Assembly: GCF_030315915.2 (NCBI RefSeq)
Contig: NZ_CP135990.1
Location: 3,286,001 to 3,350,000 of the forward strand
Direction: 5' to 3'
Length of the DNA: 64,000 nt
DNA from: Providencia zhijiangensis
GTDB lineage: Bacteria; Pseudomonadota; Gammaproteobacteria; Enterobacterales; Enterobacteriaceae
The translations under genes and the position numbers were made by a program. Every line of letters begins with the position of its first letter. Position 1 is the stretch's first letter. The notes below the pieces were generated by a model. The model was not told the origin of the DNA. It saw only the letters and a program-made list of their open reading frames with translations, and searched no databases. Below are positions 1 through 9,228 of this stretch, in pieces.

Positions 1-11
1 TTCAAAGGGAA

Positions 12-554
12 TTAAGGTTTAGGCGGGTTATCTTGGTTGGAATCTGAAGATTTATCGTCAGGAACACGATGGCTTTCACCATCAATAGTACTTTTACGAT
101 CAATAGTATAAGAAGGGTCATCTTGCTTGCGTTGGTACTCACCTTCAAAGGTATTGCCATTTTGATAGCCACCACCCTGAAAACCATTTCCAGGTTGGTA
201 AAACTTGATGTGCGGGATTAAACGCATCACAAATAATTTTTGTACTGGTGGTAGTAATAAAAGTAGTCCAATAAAGTCCGTAAAGAATCCAGGAACAATC
301 AGTAAAAATCCTGCTAACACTAACGCCACACTTTTAATCATTTCAGCGGCAGGACTTTCACCACTCATTAATTTTTGTTGTATTTGCATGACATTTTTCA
401 TCCCTTGGTTCTTCACAAGTGAGACCCCTAAACAGGATGTGAGCACCACTAAAATCAATGTCATCAACACACCAATTTCAGCCGCAACTCGGACAAAAAT
501 GACCGACTCTATATACACCAAAATACATATCAGAATTAGTGGTAACCAGCGCAC
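12..554 (-). CDS. fxsA: FxsA, inner-membrane protein
   Basis: Small integral membrane protein whose E. coli homologue, when over-produced, suppresses exclusion of phage T7 by F plasmids; its normal role is not established. The 180-residue product has hydrophobic helices at about residues 3-22, 25-45 and 75-105, then a hydrophilic tail rich in Gly, Asn, Asp and Ser that is a typical variable feature of the family. It is transcribed divergently from aspA, the same arrangement as in E. coli (fxsA next to aspA-dcuA), which supports the assignment. The stop lies 12 bases from the left window edge, so its downstream neighbour is not visible. Confidence 0.9.
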   Translation of the reverse strand: MRWLPLILICILVYIESVIFVRVAAEIGVLMTLILVVLTSCLGVSLVKNQGMKNVMQIQQKLMSGESPAAEMIKSVALVLAGFLLIVPGFFTDFIGLLLLLPPVQKLFVMRLIPHIKFYQPGNGFQGGGYQNGNTFEGEYQRKQDDPSYTIDRKSTIDGESHRVPDDKSSDSNQDNPPKP

Positions 555-730
555 AAGTACTCCTTAATATCAATAAGCTACTGCATTTTTCGGGGCTAAA
601 TGAAAACCTTTGTGAACTATCTCTAAGAGACTACTATTCATATTCGCTTTTTTCATCAGTATAGCCATAATAATTGGGTCTCTGATCGTGATTTTCAACT
701 CATGGACTAAGATCATTAACAAGGCTTATC

Positions 731-746
731 TGTGATTTAAATCACA
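731..746 (+). promoter_or_regulatory. CRP binding site upstream of aspA
   Basis: TGTGATTTAAATCACA is a perfect match to the CRP consensus TGTGA-N6-TCACA. It lies 211 bases before the aspA start. E. coli aspA is catabolite-regulated, so CRP activation is the natural reading; the transcription start is not determined here. Confidence 0.85.
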
Positions 747-798
747 CAATATAAATTCTATTGCACTAATCAATCCATAAAATGATCTAGGTTCAAGG

Positions 799-832
799 TA
801 TGGGGTGATAAAGGGCATATGATCACCCCATA
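799..832 (+). promoter_or_regulatory. Hairpin in the aspA leader
   Basis: Perfect 11-bp inverted repeat, TATGGGGTGAT (799-809) and ATCACCCCATA (822-832), with a 12-base loop. No T-run follows, so it is not an ordinary terminator. It could be an operator or a 5' UTR structure. A second short hairpin (AGGTG...CACCT) lies at 867-881. Confidence 0.6.
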
Positions 833-956
833 AGTCAGTAGAACATAATACTGATAAAGGAGTAATAGGTGGTAATCACCTAGAAGTTTAGTTTTAGGAT
901 ATATTTTTAAAAGCGCATAAACGGACAGTAACTGTAATCTAATTAAGAAGGTTCTC

Positions 957-2381
957 ATGTCAAACAATACTCGTATCGAAGAAGACCTGTTAGGTAAAAA
1001 AGAAGTTCCAGCTGATGCCTATTATGGTGTTCATACTCTGCGTGCGATTGAAAACTTTTATATCAGCGACCGCACCATTAACGATGTCCCAGAATTTATT
1101 CGCGGCATGGTAATGGTAAAAAAAGCAGCCGCACTAGCTAACAAAGAACTGCACACTATTCCTCGTAATATCGCAGATACCATCATCAAAGCGTGTGACG
1201 TTGTTTTGAATGAAGGCAAATGCATGGATCAGTTCCCAGTTGACGTATTCCAAGGTGGTGCGGGCACATCACTGAACATGAATACCAACGAAGTTCTGGC
1301 AAACATCGGTCTTGAACTGATGGGTCATAAAAAAGGTGAATATGAATTCTTAAACCCAAATGACCATCTGAACAAAAGCCAATCAACCAACGATGCATAC
1401 CCTACCGGTTTCCGTATCGCGGTTTATAACTCTGTTCTGAAATTAATCGATTCTGTTACTTACCTGAAAAAAGGTTTTGAAAGTAAAGCAGAAGAGTACA
1501 AAGACATCCTGAAAATGGGTCGTACTCAATTACAAGACGCAGTACCAATGACTGTTGGTCAGGAATTCCATGCTTTCGCAACTCTTCTTAAAGAAGAAGA
1601 GAAAAATCTGAAACGTAGCATCGATTTACTGCTCGAAGTTAACTTAGGTGCAACTGCTATCGGTACTGGCCTGAACACAGCCCCTGGTTACCAAGAACTG
1701 GCTGTTAAAAAATTAGCAGAAGTAACAGGTTTAGCTTGTGTACCATCAGAAGACTTAATCGAAGCAACGTCTGACTGTGGTGCTTACATCACTGTTCACG
1801 CTAGCCTGAAACGTTTAGCAGTTAAACTGTCTAAAATCTGTAACGACTTACGTTTACTTTCCTCTGGTCCTCGTGCGGCACTGAAAGAAATTAATCTGCC
1901 AGAATTACAAGCAGGTTCTTCTATCATGCCAGCAAAAGTTAACCCAGTAATCCCTGAAGTTGTTAACCAAGCATGTTTCAAAGTTATGGGTAACGACATC
2001 TGCGTAACGATGGCTGCTGAAGCAGGTCAATTACAATTAAACGTAATGGAACCAGCAATTGGTCAAGCGATGTTCGAATCCATTTCTCTGATGAGCAATG
2101 CATGCCGCAACTTAGTCGAAAAATGCGTTAACGGCATTACTGTTAACAAAGAAATCTGCGAAGCGTTTGTATTCAACTCTATCGGTATCGTAACTTACTT
2201 GAACCCATTCATCGGTCACCACAACGGTGATATCGTGGGTAAAATCTGTGCTGAAACAGGTAAGAGCGTACGTGAAGTTGTCCTAGAACGCGGACTGCTG
2301 ACCGAAGCGCAACTGGATGATATCTTCTCTGTAGAGAACCTAAAACATCCAGCATATAAAGCAAAAAGATTTGACGACTAA
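957..2381 (+). CDS. aspA: Aspartate ammonia-lyase (aspartase)
   Basis: Reversible deamination of L-aspartate to fumarate and ammonia in the cytoplasm; under anaerobiosis it feeds fumarate respiration. The 474-residue protein has normal length for AspA. The fumarase/aspartase superfamily signature [11 protein letters not shown] is at residues 320-330, and the mobile loop bearing the catalytic serine falls within it. The N-terminus ([22 protein letters not shown]) fits enterobacterial AspA. An AGAAGG ribosome site precedes the ATG. It is followed by its own hairpin terminator, then dcuA, which exports succinate in exchange for aspartate or fumarate. Regulation by CRP is suggested by the upstream site. 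Confidence 0.97.
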   Translation: MSNNTRIEEDLLGKKEVPADAYYGVHTLRAIENFYISDRTINDVPEFIRGMVMVKKAAALANKELHTIPRNIADTIIKACDVVLNEGKCMDQFPVDVFQGGAGTSLNMNTNEVLANIGLELMGHKKGEYEFLNPNDHLNKSQSTNDAYPTGFRIAVYNSVLKLIDSVTYLKKGFESKAEEYKDILKMGRTQLQDAVPMTVGQEFHAFATLLKEEEKNLKRSIDLLLEVNLGATAIGTGLNTAPGYQELAVKKLAEVTGLACVPSEDLIEATSDCGAYITVHASLKRLAVKLSKICNDLRLLSSGPRAALKEINLPELQAGSSIMPAKVNPVIPEVVNQACFKVMGNDICVTMAAEAGQLQLNVMEPAIGQAMFESISLMSNACRNLVEKCVNGITVNKEICEAFVFNSIGIVTYLNPFIGHHNGDIVGKICAETGKSVREVVLERGLLTEAQLDDIFSVENLKHPAYKAKRFDD

Positions 2382-2418
2382 TTATTTATGTTTAGCATAA
2401 ATAATTCTTAAGAATAAG

Positions 2419-2452
2419 GGCACGACTTTCCACCGGATAGCGTGCCTTTTTT
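2419..2452 (+). terminator. Terminator after aspA
   Basis: GGCACG (2419-2424) pairs with CGTGCC (2441-2446), followed by six T residues. It separates aspA from dcuA, so dcuA probably also has its own promoter or depends on read-through. Confidence 0.85.
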
Positions 2453-2521
2453 CATGAATACACACACAAATAATTAACATAACAGTTTCATAATTTTCAT
2501 TTTTGTCGAGGAGTAAACACT

Positions 2522-3844
2522 ATGTTAGCCGTAGAATTTGTCATTGTTCTGCTGGCCATTTTTTTAGGGGCCCGTCTTGGAGGGATAGGTATCGGTTTTG
2601 CCGGTGGCCTTGGTGTTCTGGTACTCGCTGCAATTGGCGTGAAACCGGGAACCATTCCTTTTGACGTAATCTCTATCATCATGGCAGTTATTGCCGCCAT
2701 CTCTGCAATGCAAATTGCGGGTGGTTTGGATTACTTGGTTGCTCAAACAGAAAAATTACTGCGTCGCAATCCAAAATACATCACTATCCTTGCCCCTATC
2801 GTGACCTATTTTCTGACTCTGTTCGCAGGTACAGGTAATATCTCATTAGCCACTCTGCCAGTTATCGCAGAAGTTGCGAAAGAGCAAGGCGTGAAACCAT
2901 GTCGTCCACTGTCTACGGCGGTTGTTGCAGCTCAAATTGGTATCACAGCATCACCAATCTCTGCGGCAGTTGTTTACATGGCATCGGTCATGGAAAACCC
3001 AGCAATGGTTGGCGCTGGTAACACCGTTAGCTACATCACGCTGTTAGGTATTTTATTACCAGCAACGTTCTTAGCTATCATCCTGATGTCTTTCATTATC
3101 TCTTGGACATTTAACTCTAAACTGTCTGATGACCCAATCTACCAAAAACGTTTAGCTGAAGGCTTAGTTGAACTGCGCGGTAGCCAAGTTAAAGAGATCA
3201 AACCAGGTGCTAAAGCGTCTGTTCTGCTGTTCTTACTCGGCGTTGTTGGTGTAGTTTGCTACGCAATTATCAACAGCCCAAGTTTAGGCATTGTGGCAAC
3301 CCCACTGATGAACACCACTAACGCTATCCTGATCATCATGCTGACTGTGGCTACGTTAATCACTGTACTGTGCCGTGTAAACACTGATGCAATCCTGAAC
3401 TCAAGTACCTTCAAAGCAGGTATGAGCGCATGTATCTGTATCTTAGGTGTTGCGTGGTTAGGTGATACTTTCGTACAACACAACATTGATTGGATCAAAG
3501 AAACTGCAGGTGATTTAATCCACGAACACTCATGGATGTTAGCGGTTATCTTCTTCTTCTGTTCTGCGCTTCTGTACTCTCAAGCAGCAACAGCGAAAGC
3601 ACTGATGCCTATGGCTCTGGCTCTGAACGTTAGCCCATTAACCGCTATCGCTTCATTCTCAGCAGTATCCGGTCTGTTCATTCTACCTACTTACCCAACT
3701 CTGGTTGCGGCGGTACAAATGGATGACACCGGTACAACTCGCATCGGTAAATTCGTCTTTAACCACCCATTCTTTATTCCGGGTACTATCGCTGTGGCAC
3801 TGGCCGTTACCTTCGGCTTCCTGTTCGGCGGTATGATGCTGTAG
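2522..3844 (+). CDS. dcuA: Anaerobic C4-dicarboxylate transporter DcuA
   Basis: Inner-membrane exchanger that imports aspartate, fumarate or malate against succinate. The 440 residues form about ten to twelve hydrophobic segments and match E. coli DcuA closely through the N-terminal part (FLGARLGGIGIGFAGGLGVL) and the C-terminal motif VQMDDTGTTRIGKFVFNHPF. It is about seven residues longer than E. coli DcuA (433), because of a short insertion after the fifth hydrophobic segment (VMENPAMVGAGNT). A GAGGAG ribosome site sits just before the ATG. Location directly after aspA is the conserved aspA-dcuA arrangement and favours DcuA over DcuB. Confidence 0.96.
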   Translation: MLAVEFVIVLLAIFLGARLGGIGIGFAGGLGVLVLAAIGVKPGTIPFDVISIIMAVIAAISAMQIAGGLDYLVAQTEKLLRRNPKYITILAPIVTYFLTLFAGTGNISLATLPVIAEVAKEQGVKPCRPLSTAVVAAQIGITASPISAAVVYMASVMENPAMVGAGNTVSYITLLGILLPATFLAIILMSFIISWTFNSKLSDDPIYQKRLAEGLVELRGSQVKEIKPGAKASVLLFLLGVVGVVCYAIINSPSLGIVATPLMNTTNAILIIMLTVATLITVLCRVNTDAILNSSTFKAGMSACICILGVAWLGDTFVQHNIDWIKETAGDLIHEHSWMLAVIFFFCSALLYSQAATAKALMPMALALNVSPLTAIASFSAVSGLFILPTYPTLVAAVQMDDTGTTRIGKFVFNHPFFIPGTIAVALAVTFGFLFGGMML

Positions 3845-3872
3845 TCATCAATACAATGACTTAGAAACAGAG

Positions 3873-3902
3873 AAACCGTGGCTTTCGAGTCACGGTTTTT
3901 TT
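3873..3902 (+). terminator. Terminator after dcuA
   Basis: AAACCGTG (3873-3880) pairs with CACGGTTT (3891-3898) and runs into a T-tract. It closes the aspA-dcuA block and marks the left boundary of the accessory block. Confidence 0.88.
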
Positions 3903-4555
3903 ATGTCTGCGCTAAATCTCCCACCCGTTTAAAACATCTAAAAGAGATAACAATTAAGCTGACTTTATCTTATTAAAGAAAAAAACGGCCTAATCACACT
4001 TAAATTTAAGTATTTATAACTAATCAAATAAATCTATTCAAAATAGAACAATTCTTTTCATTTAAACAAACTGAAATAATTTGTCATATTTAAAATTTAA
4101 TCAAATGCTAAAAACAAACCACATAACACAATGAAAAATAACAATTAATAGGCAAAAAAAGATGATTTCTAGCGCAAGAAAGGATTGATGCGTCACAATT
4201 TAGTGACCAGTTGTTAATAAATGTAAAAATCAGAATTATATTCTTTATTGTATACCAATAATGAATAAAAAAAGATTATATCACTATTTAATAAAGATGC
4301 TCTCAAAAAGACCACCCCTCTTAGCACCACCTAACGCTAGCTTTATTATTTCATATTACTCACTCTATGTGTTTAATTTAAAATTTTCGACTATTTCACT
4401 ATATTTGCATTATTTGATTTTATAAAAAACGTCACGTAAATTAGTTAGAAGAAAACGGAGTGAAATAATTTCCTCACACAACGTTTTCATCAATCCTTCG
4501 TATTCACCTAAATACGACTTTTATTAAGTGATGCTGTTTGGAAGGAATGCATACA
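3903..4555. other. AT-rich intergenic region before the first MrpJ-like gene
   Basis: About 650 very AT-rich bases without a supportable gene. An inverted repeat GTCAC-N6-GTGAC at 4192-4207 is the only clear symmetrical element. The base composition would suit H-NS binding, as expected in front of an acquired regulator, but this is inference. Confidence 0.5.
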
Positions 4556-4894
4556 ATGAAAGAAACAGACGGTAATAACCCTTCACCCAAGAAGGGTATA
4601 ACTATTTATACAAAAGCAGTGGGTTATGAAATCTATTTATTACGAAAGCGTCGCTCGCTCAGTGGAAAAGATTTAGCAAATTTATTAAATATCTCTCAAC
4701 AGCAAGTTTCTCGTTATGAACGAGGTATCTGCAACATTACAATAGATATGCTAGTACAGGTTTTAAATGTACTAAAAATGCCTATTCAGGACTTTTTGGA
4801 TAGAGCAGTTATTCGAGTTTCCATAATGAAATTTAAGCTAAGCAGTGTTGGCAGTAAAGATATCTCACTGTTAAGTAGCTCATTTATAAAGTAG
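4556..4894 (+). CDS. MrpJ-type HTH transcriptional regulator
   Basis: DNA-binding protein of the MrpJ family, which in Proteus mirabilis represses flagellar genes while fimbriae are made. The 112-residue product has one XRE-type helix-turn-helix at about residues 22-75; the family hallmark SQQQVSRYERG is at 47-57. A frame extends up to a TTG at 4538, but the sequence GGAAGGA lies inside that extension and is correctly spaced for the ATG at 4556, so I start there. It precedes the fimbrial operon by about 460 bases. In Proteus such genes usually end a fimbrial operon; here it lies upstream and may be transcribed separately. Its C-terminal tail after the HTH has no recognised domain. Confidence 0.85.
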   Translation: MKETDGNNPSPKKGITIYTKAVGYEIYLLRKRRSLSGKDLANLLNISQQQVSRYERGICNITIDMLVQVLNVLKMPIQDFLDRAVIRVSIMKFKLSSVGSKDISLLSSSFIK

Positions 4895-5352
4895 GCATAT
4901 ATTTTCTCTACATGTTTAATTCATTATATCTTAACAATAAAGAATAACTTTTATTATAGCAATACCCCTACTCCAATGGAGCATTAATCTGTTAAATATA
5001 GAGAAATTAACACTCTAATAAATCCAATGAGCGCCATTCTATTCATATGGCGCCCTACTTTTCACGCTTATTTATTATAGGTTAGCGAATAATAAATCGA
5101 GTACTAAGAATAAAGGTAATATTCTCTTTTTTAGAACAAGAGAGTATCCCCTTTATATCTAAGGAATGGAATAAAGGAAATTAGCGAAACTTTAAATTGA
5201 ATGTTTATAACTGATTCAACCTAAATTTAGCCTAGGTAAATAGATAATATCGGCATCATACGTATATATATCTATAACGAAATAAGTCATGGAATGCGAC
5301 CTTTATACTATCAATTTAATTATTTAATTTTGGACAAATAGGAATACTAATT
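4895..5352. other. Spacer between MrpJ-like gene and fimbrial operon
   Basis: 458 AT-rich bases without a gene. A hairpin, GCGCCAT (5031-5037) with ATGGCGC (5047-5053), followed by a weak T-rich stretch, probably ends the mrpJ-like transcript. The fimbrial promoter should lie between there and 5353. I saw no pair of inverted repeats or recombinase gene that would indicate an invertible promoter. Confidence 0.5.
5031..5063 (+). terminator. Probable terminator of the first MrpJ-like gene
   Basis: Seven-bp stem GCGCCAT/ATGGCGC with nine-base loop, followed by CCTACTTTTC. The T-tract is short, so termination may be partial. Confidence 0.5.
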
Positions 5353-5898
5353 ATGTCATTTAAAACAACGGCACTTTCTACTGCTTTATTTATGAGCCTG
5401 TCAGCTTTAAGCCTGAACGCAATGGCAGCACCTTCTGCAGAAGTGACTCTGCAAGGGATCCTGACCAACACAACCTGTGATGTCACCATCAATGGCGGTA
5501 AATCAGTCTTAAACGTAGGTGTTTTAAAAACCTCTGTGGGTGAAAATGATTCAGACTTTGCCGCTGTCAATGCAATGTCCTCTACAACCGTAGATATGCC
5601 AGTCACTTTAACTGGTTGTACTAAAGAAGAAGAAGGCAATCTGATCATCCAGGGGATCACCTCTGTGGGTAACAACCAACAAGATATCTTTGTTGCTACA
5701 GATTCACAAACTGTTGGTTTTATGATTGAAGATGAAGCCGGTAAACGCATCACTAATGGTAGTGGCACAAAAGTTGAAATCGGCGCAGGCGAAACAGCAG
5801 CCCAATACACATTCAAAGTTGGTATGGCAACAACCACAGATTCTCCGAAAGCAAACTCCTACAGTGCGCCTATCTTGGTTGCTTATATCGTTAACTAA
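5353..5898 (+). CDS. Major fimbrial subunit (pilin)
   Basis: Probable structural pilin of a chaperone-usher fimbria. The 181-residue precursor begins with a signal peptide of about 25 residues ending in the AMA/APS region. The mature part has the pilin cysteine pair (TTCDVTI and TGCTKEE) and a C-terminal beta strand (SAPILVAYIVN) suited to donor-strand exchange. It is the first gene of the operon and is followed by a strong intercistronic hairpin, the usual setting of the major subunit. The closest named family cannot be settled by eye; it is a FimA-like pilin with a shortened C-terminus. Confidence 0.85.
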   Translation: MSFKTTALSTALFMSLSALSLNAMAAPSAEVTLQGILTNTTCDVTINGGKSVLNVGVLKTSVGENDSDFAAVNAMSSTTVDMPVTLTGCTKEEEGNLIIQGITSVGNNQQDIFVATDSQTVGFMIEDEAGKRITNGSGTKVEIGAGETAAQYTFKVGMATTTDSPKANSYSAPILVAYIVN

Positions 5899-5919
5899 TT
5901 CGATTTAATTAACTCAGTC

Positions 5920-5954
5920 AATGGAGGTAAGGCGGGCACCGTCTTACCTCCATT
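5920..5954 (+). promoter_or_regulatory. Intercistronic hairpin after the major pilin gene
   Basis: Perfect 12-bp stem AATGGAGGTAAG (5920-5931) and CTTACCTCCATT (5943-5954) with an 11-base loop, lacking a T-tract. In other fimbrial operons such structures stabilise pilin mRNA or block most read-through, giving excess major subunit; that role here is inferred. Confidence 0.75.
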
Positions 5955-5982
5955 CAACCACGAACACTATGAGGATAGACAA

Positions 5983-6708
5983 ATGCGAAATAACCGATTT
6001 ATGCAAGGGATCTGCGGTGGCTTGCTATTGCTATCAGGTTCATCGATAGCCGGGATCGCTATCGACACCACTCGAATTATTTTTTCAGCGAGTGATAACA
6101 CCACCGGAAAAAGTGTGGGTATCACTAGCTCTAGCCAATCACTCACGCCTTATTTGGTCAAAGCACAGATTTTGAGAACCCCCTATGGCGACAATGGTGA
6201 AACTCCCTTTGTGGTGACGCCATCGTTATTCCGATTAGAGTCTGGTTCCACGAATCAAGTGCGCATAATGAAAAAAAATGTGGCACTCCCGCAAGATAAA
6301 GAATCTGTTTTTTATTTTCGTACCGTTGCCATGCCGACCAGCGAAAAAGGGCTGAATGCCCCACAAAATCATATTGATGGTGCCGTACAAGTGTCGACGG
6401 GAAATATCATCAAGCTGTTTTATCGCCCGAATCATTTGGGCATGACCCAGCCACAAGCCATGAAATCGCTGAAATTTTCGAGTGTAAATAATGGGGTTCA
6501 AGTGTCCAATCCTTCCCCGTACTACATCACCTTAGACAGCTTAAAAATTGCCAATAAACCCGTTTCTCTGAGTACAAAAAAGGGAAATAACATGATTGCG
6601 CCGTTTAGCAGCATCACCTATTCCCACGTTCAACGGCAAGGCACGGTTGAATGGAAAGCCATTAATGATTATGGCGGAAAGGACGAATTTCATGCGCAAA
6701 TTCAATAA
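5983..6708 (+). CDS. Fimbrial periplasmic chaperone (first of three)
   Basis: PapD-like chaperone that folds pilins in the periplasm and delivers them to the usher. The 241-residue product has a signal peptide of about 23 residues, an N-terminal domain with the typical strand beginning DTTRIIFSASDN, the G1 region around RLESGSTNQVRIMKK, and the PapD landmark VFYFRTVAMP. The second domain starts after NIIKLFYRP. It lies downstream of the pilin and overlaps the start of the next pilin gene by 17 bases, indicating translational coupling. Confidence 0.9.
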   Translation: MRNNRFMQGICGGLLLLSGSSIAGIAIDTTRIIFSASDNTTGKSVGITSSSQSLTPYLVKAQILRTPYGDNGETPFVVTPSLFRLESGSTNQVRIMKKNVALPQDKESVFYFRTVAMPTSEKGLNAPQNHIDGAVQVSTGNIIKLFYRPNHLGMTQPQAMKSLKFSSVNNGVQVSNPSPYYITLDSLKIANKPVSLSTKKGNNMIAPFSSITYSHVQRQGTVEWKAINDYGGKDEFHAQIQ

Positions 6709-7243
6709 ATTACTGATTATATTTTTCGCCATGTCACTTAACGGATGGCACCTAGCACAGGCCGAAAATACTGAGATTAGAGCGCTCATTACTGATGATG
6801 TCGGGTGTGAAATTCGCATTCCTAACTCATTGCAATTTACACCGATGCGCACATCCGATTTTCAAGGCGCGATAACCACGCATCAAATTAAGCCATTGAA
6901 AGCGCAATTTATCTGTGTGGATAAAACGGGAAATCTCACCCCCAAAATTACGTTACAGGGAAATACCCCCTATAACGAAAGCACCATTTTCTTGGATGGA
7001 ACCCCAAACAGCACAGGGTTTATGTTACGCCTCAGTGATGGCTCACCACTCTCCCTGAGTGATTTTTATGACACAAGCAAAGCCTTTAAACGCGGTGAAC
7101 AGATTGCCTTAACTCCACTGACCAAAGAGAACTATCATCAAACTGAAGAGACCTTTCTCGTGGGTCTAGTGGGGCCCGTGGATGGGGAAGCCATTCCCGG
7201 TGAATTCTCAGCCTCATTGACGTTTAACCTTATTTTTCAGTAA
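6692..7243 (+). CDS. Minor fimbrial subunit
   Basis: Pilin-like protein of 183 residues with a signal peptide cleaved near AQAENTE. The mature sequence has paired cysteines (DVGCEIRIP and QFICVDKT), a central segment STGFMLRLSDGS and a terminal strand GEFSASLTFNLIF, all typical of a subunit of this operon. An upstream in-frame ATG at 6596 lies deep inside the chaperone gene and would hide the signal peptide, so the ATG at 6692, preceded by GGAAAGGA, is preferred. It resembles the next two subunits, suggesting duplication. Confidence 0.83.
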   Translation: MRKFNKLLIIFFAMSLNGWHLAQAENTEIRALITDDVGCEIRIPNSLQFTPMRTSDFQGAITTHQIKPLKAQFICVDKTGNLTPKITLQGNTPYNESTIFLDGTPNSTGFMLRLSDGSPLSLSDFYDTSKAFKRGEQIALTPLTKENYHQTEETFLVGLVGPVDGEAIPGEFSASLTFNLIFQ

Positions 7244-7265
7244 GACCCAAAAATAGGAAATCATC

Positions 7266-7847
7266 ATGACACTGACTAAACAGTCACTCTACTCCCTGCT
7301 CATCCCCACCGCATTGTATGCGGCAAGTCTAGGGCAATCCGCGATAGCGGCAACTACGGCCACCACCAAAATCAGTGCCAGCATTGTCGGCGGTGGCTGC
7401 CAAATCACCGCGCCCTCGAGCGTTGCGATCCGTAACGGGGACCTTATTCCCGCTGAAGATATCAACAATAAAAACGATATCAGCGAAACCTTTGATCTCA
7501 CCATTCTTGGCTGTAAAGGTTACGGGTTAACCCCTTCGATAACCATCGAAGGGGACACCGATAGTGCCTCCGGTGAAGATCTGTTTGTGAGTACCGGCAG
7601 TACCAGTACAGGCTATGGCATTTTATTGTCGACGGCTGGCAATACTAACTTCGAAAGTAGTGACAACCTGGCAACGGATAAAAAAATCACGGCTCTCACC
7701 ACCAAAGAGTGGAATAAAACCTTTGCCAGCACATTGAATGGAACCATCCCACTGAAAGCAACCGTCAGTTGCGGAACCTGCACCGCCAATGACTTACAAG
7801 GTGGCGAGTTAACCGCCTCATTAACGTTTAATTTTTTCTATCACTGA
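7266..7847 (+). CDS. Fimbrial subunit
   Basis: Pilin-like protein of 193 residues with signal peptide (cleavage near AIAATTA). Four cysteines are visible in the mature part: GGGCQIT, LGCKGYG and the close pair SCGTCTAND. It ends GELTASLTFNFFYH. The arrangement with a C-terminal CGTC pair is shared with the next gene, so the two are paralogues. Spacing of about 20 bases on both sides shows it is within the operon. Probably a minor or adaptor pilin. Confidence 0.83.
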   Translation: MTLTKQSLYSLLIPTALYAASLGQSAIAATTATTKISASIVGGGCQITAPSSVAIRNGDLIPAEDINNKNDISETFDLTILGCKGYGLTPSITIEGDTDSASGEDLFVSTGSTSTGYGILLSTAGNTNFESSDNLATDKKITALTTKEWNKTFASTLNGTIPLKATVSCGTCTANDLQGGELTASLTFNFFYH

Positions 7848-7868
7848 TTTTGAAGGCTGCTAATAACA

Positions 7869-8447
7869 ATGATACGAAAACTTTCTTTCTTTAGCGTGAT
7901 TGTAGGGTTGCTATTACCAGCCGGTGAATTACAGGCAGGCAGTGCCTCAACCACCCTCTCCTTTTCCGCTTTTTTTTATGGCGGTAGCTGCGATGTGACG
8001 GTGCCAAGTACCATCACATATAACAATGGTGCGCCACTGCCCTACGATGAAATTCCGAACAATAAGCAAAGTCGCCAATTCACGTTAACCCTCTCAGGGT
8101 GTCAGGGCTATTTTTTAACACCCAGAATTGCAGTCAAAGGGAACACATTCACCGCGGATAACAATGAGCGGCTGTATGCCGATGCATCCAGCACCACAAA
8201 AGGCTATGGCGTTAAGCTATCCACCCCGGGGAATACGGTCTTCAATGCCAATGACAATACTGCGAAACCCGGTAATGAGGTGATTACCATCAAAACATGG
8301 CCATCAGGTGGAACCAGCGATGTGGCGAGATTAAATAGCTCACTCAATTTTAATGCCGTGCTTGCCTGCGGTACCTGCACCGCCAGTGACAATTTGCAAA
8401 ACGGTGAACTCACCGCAACCGTCACATTTAGCTTCTTATATGACTAA
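7869..8447 (+). CDS. Fimbrial subunit
   Basis: Pilin-like protein of 192 residues, paralogous to the previous gene: same cysteine pattern (GGSCDVT, SGCQGYF, ACGTCTASD), same central STTKGYGVKLSTPGNT region and same terminal strand GELTATVTFSFLYD. A signal peptide of about 23 residues ends at LQAGSAS. The next chaperone starts 13 bases downstream. Its function, presumably a minor shaft or tip-adaptor pilin, is inferred from position. Confidence 0.83.
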   Translation: MIRKLSFFSVIVGLLLPAGELQAGSASTTLSFSAFFYGGSCDVTVPSTITYNNGAPLPYDEIPNNKQSRQFTLTLSGCQGYFLTPRIAVKGNTFTADNNERLYADASSTTKGYGVKLSTPGNTVFNANDNTAKPGNEVITIKTWPSGGTSDVARLNSSLNFNAVLACGTCTASDNLQNGELTATVTFSFLYD

Positions 8448-8460
8448 TTGGGTAATCAGT

Positions 8461-9228
8461 ATGTTTTCGAATCGTTTTTCTTACTCTCACACGCTTATTA
8501 TTGTATTGATATGGGGTGTTTTTTCAGCCTTGGCTTCCGCTACTGAAGGCGGTTTACGCTTGGCCCAGACTCGTGTCGTGTTCGATGCAGCGAACCCAAA
8601 TGCCAAAATTGCCATTAAAAACAGCAGCCCGCAGGTTTACTTAATCAAAGCCGATGTCATCAATGCACCCGAAGGAAATGCACACAAACCCGCGCCCCCG
8701 TTTATTGCCACACCGCCGATGTCTCGCTTAGAAAAAGAGAGCCAAAGCACGCTGCTGATTGTGCGTAATGGGGCTTCGGCGCTGCCGACGGACCGAGAAT
8801 CCGTATTTTATTTAAGCTTATTAGCGATCCCTTCCACCACAAAAGCTAGTGCCCCCGAAGGCGAGATGACCAGCGCGCAAGTTTCAGTGGGGGTCCGCAA
8901 CGTTATCAAACTGTTTTATCGCCCGAAAGGGTTACCCATGAGCGTCGAAAGCGCCTCAAACCAACTGACATTTCGCCAGCAAGGTCAGCAGCTCGAAGTC
9001 AATAACCCAACGCCGTATTACATCACATTGGCGCAATTGAGTGTGGATCAGCACCCCATCGATGTACGAGAACTGGGTCCTATGATTGCGCCCTTCTCCA
9101 CCCAAACTTACCCCGTCAAAGGCGGTACCGCACAGGCAGAGTGGAAAGTTATCACCGATTACGGGGATATGAGCACCGCGTATCAGGGGAAGATTCAATC
9201 AGGAGCTATCCGCGATGAACAACATTAA
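8461..9228 (+). CDS. Fimbrial periplasmic chaperone (second of three)
   Basis: PapD-like chaperone of 255 residues. Signal peptide to about residue 34 (ALASATEGG), first-domain strand LAQTRVVFDAANPNAKIAIKN, the landmark SVFYLSLLAIPS and the domain junction NVIKLFYRP are all present. An in-frame ATG at 8353 lies in the preceding pilin gene; the ATG at 8461 is followed by a proper signal peptide, so it is chosen. It overlaps the third chaperone gene by 14 bases. A second, divergent chaperone beside the first suggests specialisation for particular subunits. Confidence 0.88.
   Translation: MFSNRFSYSHTLIIVLIWGVFSALASATEGGLRLAQTRVVFDAANPNAKIAIKNSSPQVYLIKADVINAPEGNAHKPAPPFIATPPMSRLEKESQSTLLIVRNGASALPTDRESVFYLSLLAIPSTTKASAPEGEMTSAQVSVGVRNVIKLFYRPKGLPMSVESASNQLTFRQQGQQLEVNNPTPYYITLAQLSVDQHPIDVRELGPMIAPFSTQTYPVKGGTAQAEWKVITDYGDMSTAYQGKIQSGAIRDEQH

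Larger units (their letters stand above)
555..956. other. fxsA-aspA divergent intergenic region
   Basis: 402 bases with no credible gene. It carries the control region of aspA: a perfect CRP site at 731-746, a strong hairpin at 799-832 and a smaller hairpin at 867-881, all upstream of the aspA start at 957. Open frames crossing it on the minus strand show no family-like content. Confidence 0.7.

Noticed and set aside
4895-5352. Invertible (phase-variable) promoter before the fimbrial operon
   Set aside because: No matching inverted repeats flanking the region and no recombinase gene nearby.
5316-5837. 173-codon frame antisense to the major pilin
   Set aside because: The plus-strand frame has a signal peptide and pilin cysteines; the antisense protein has no features.
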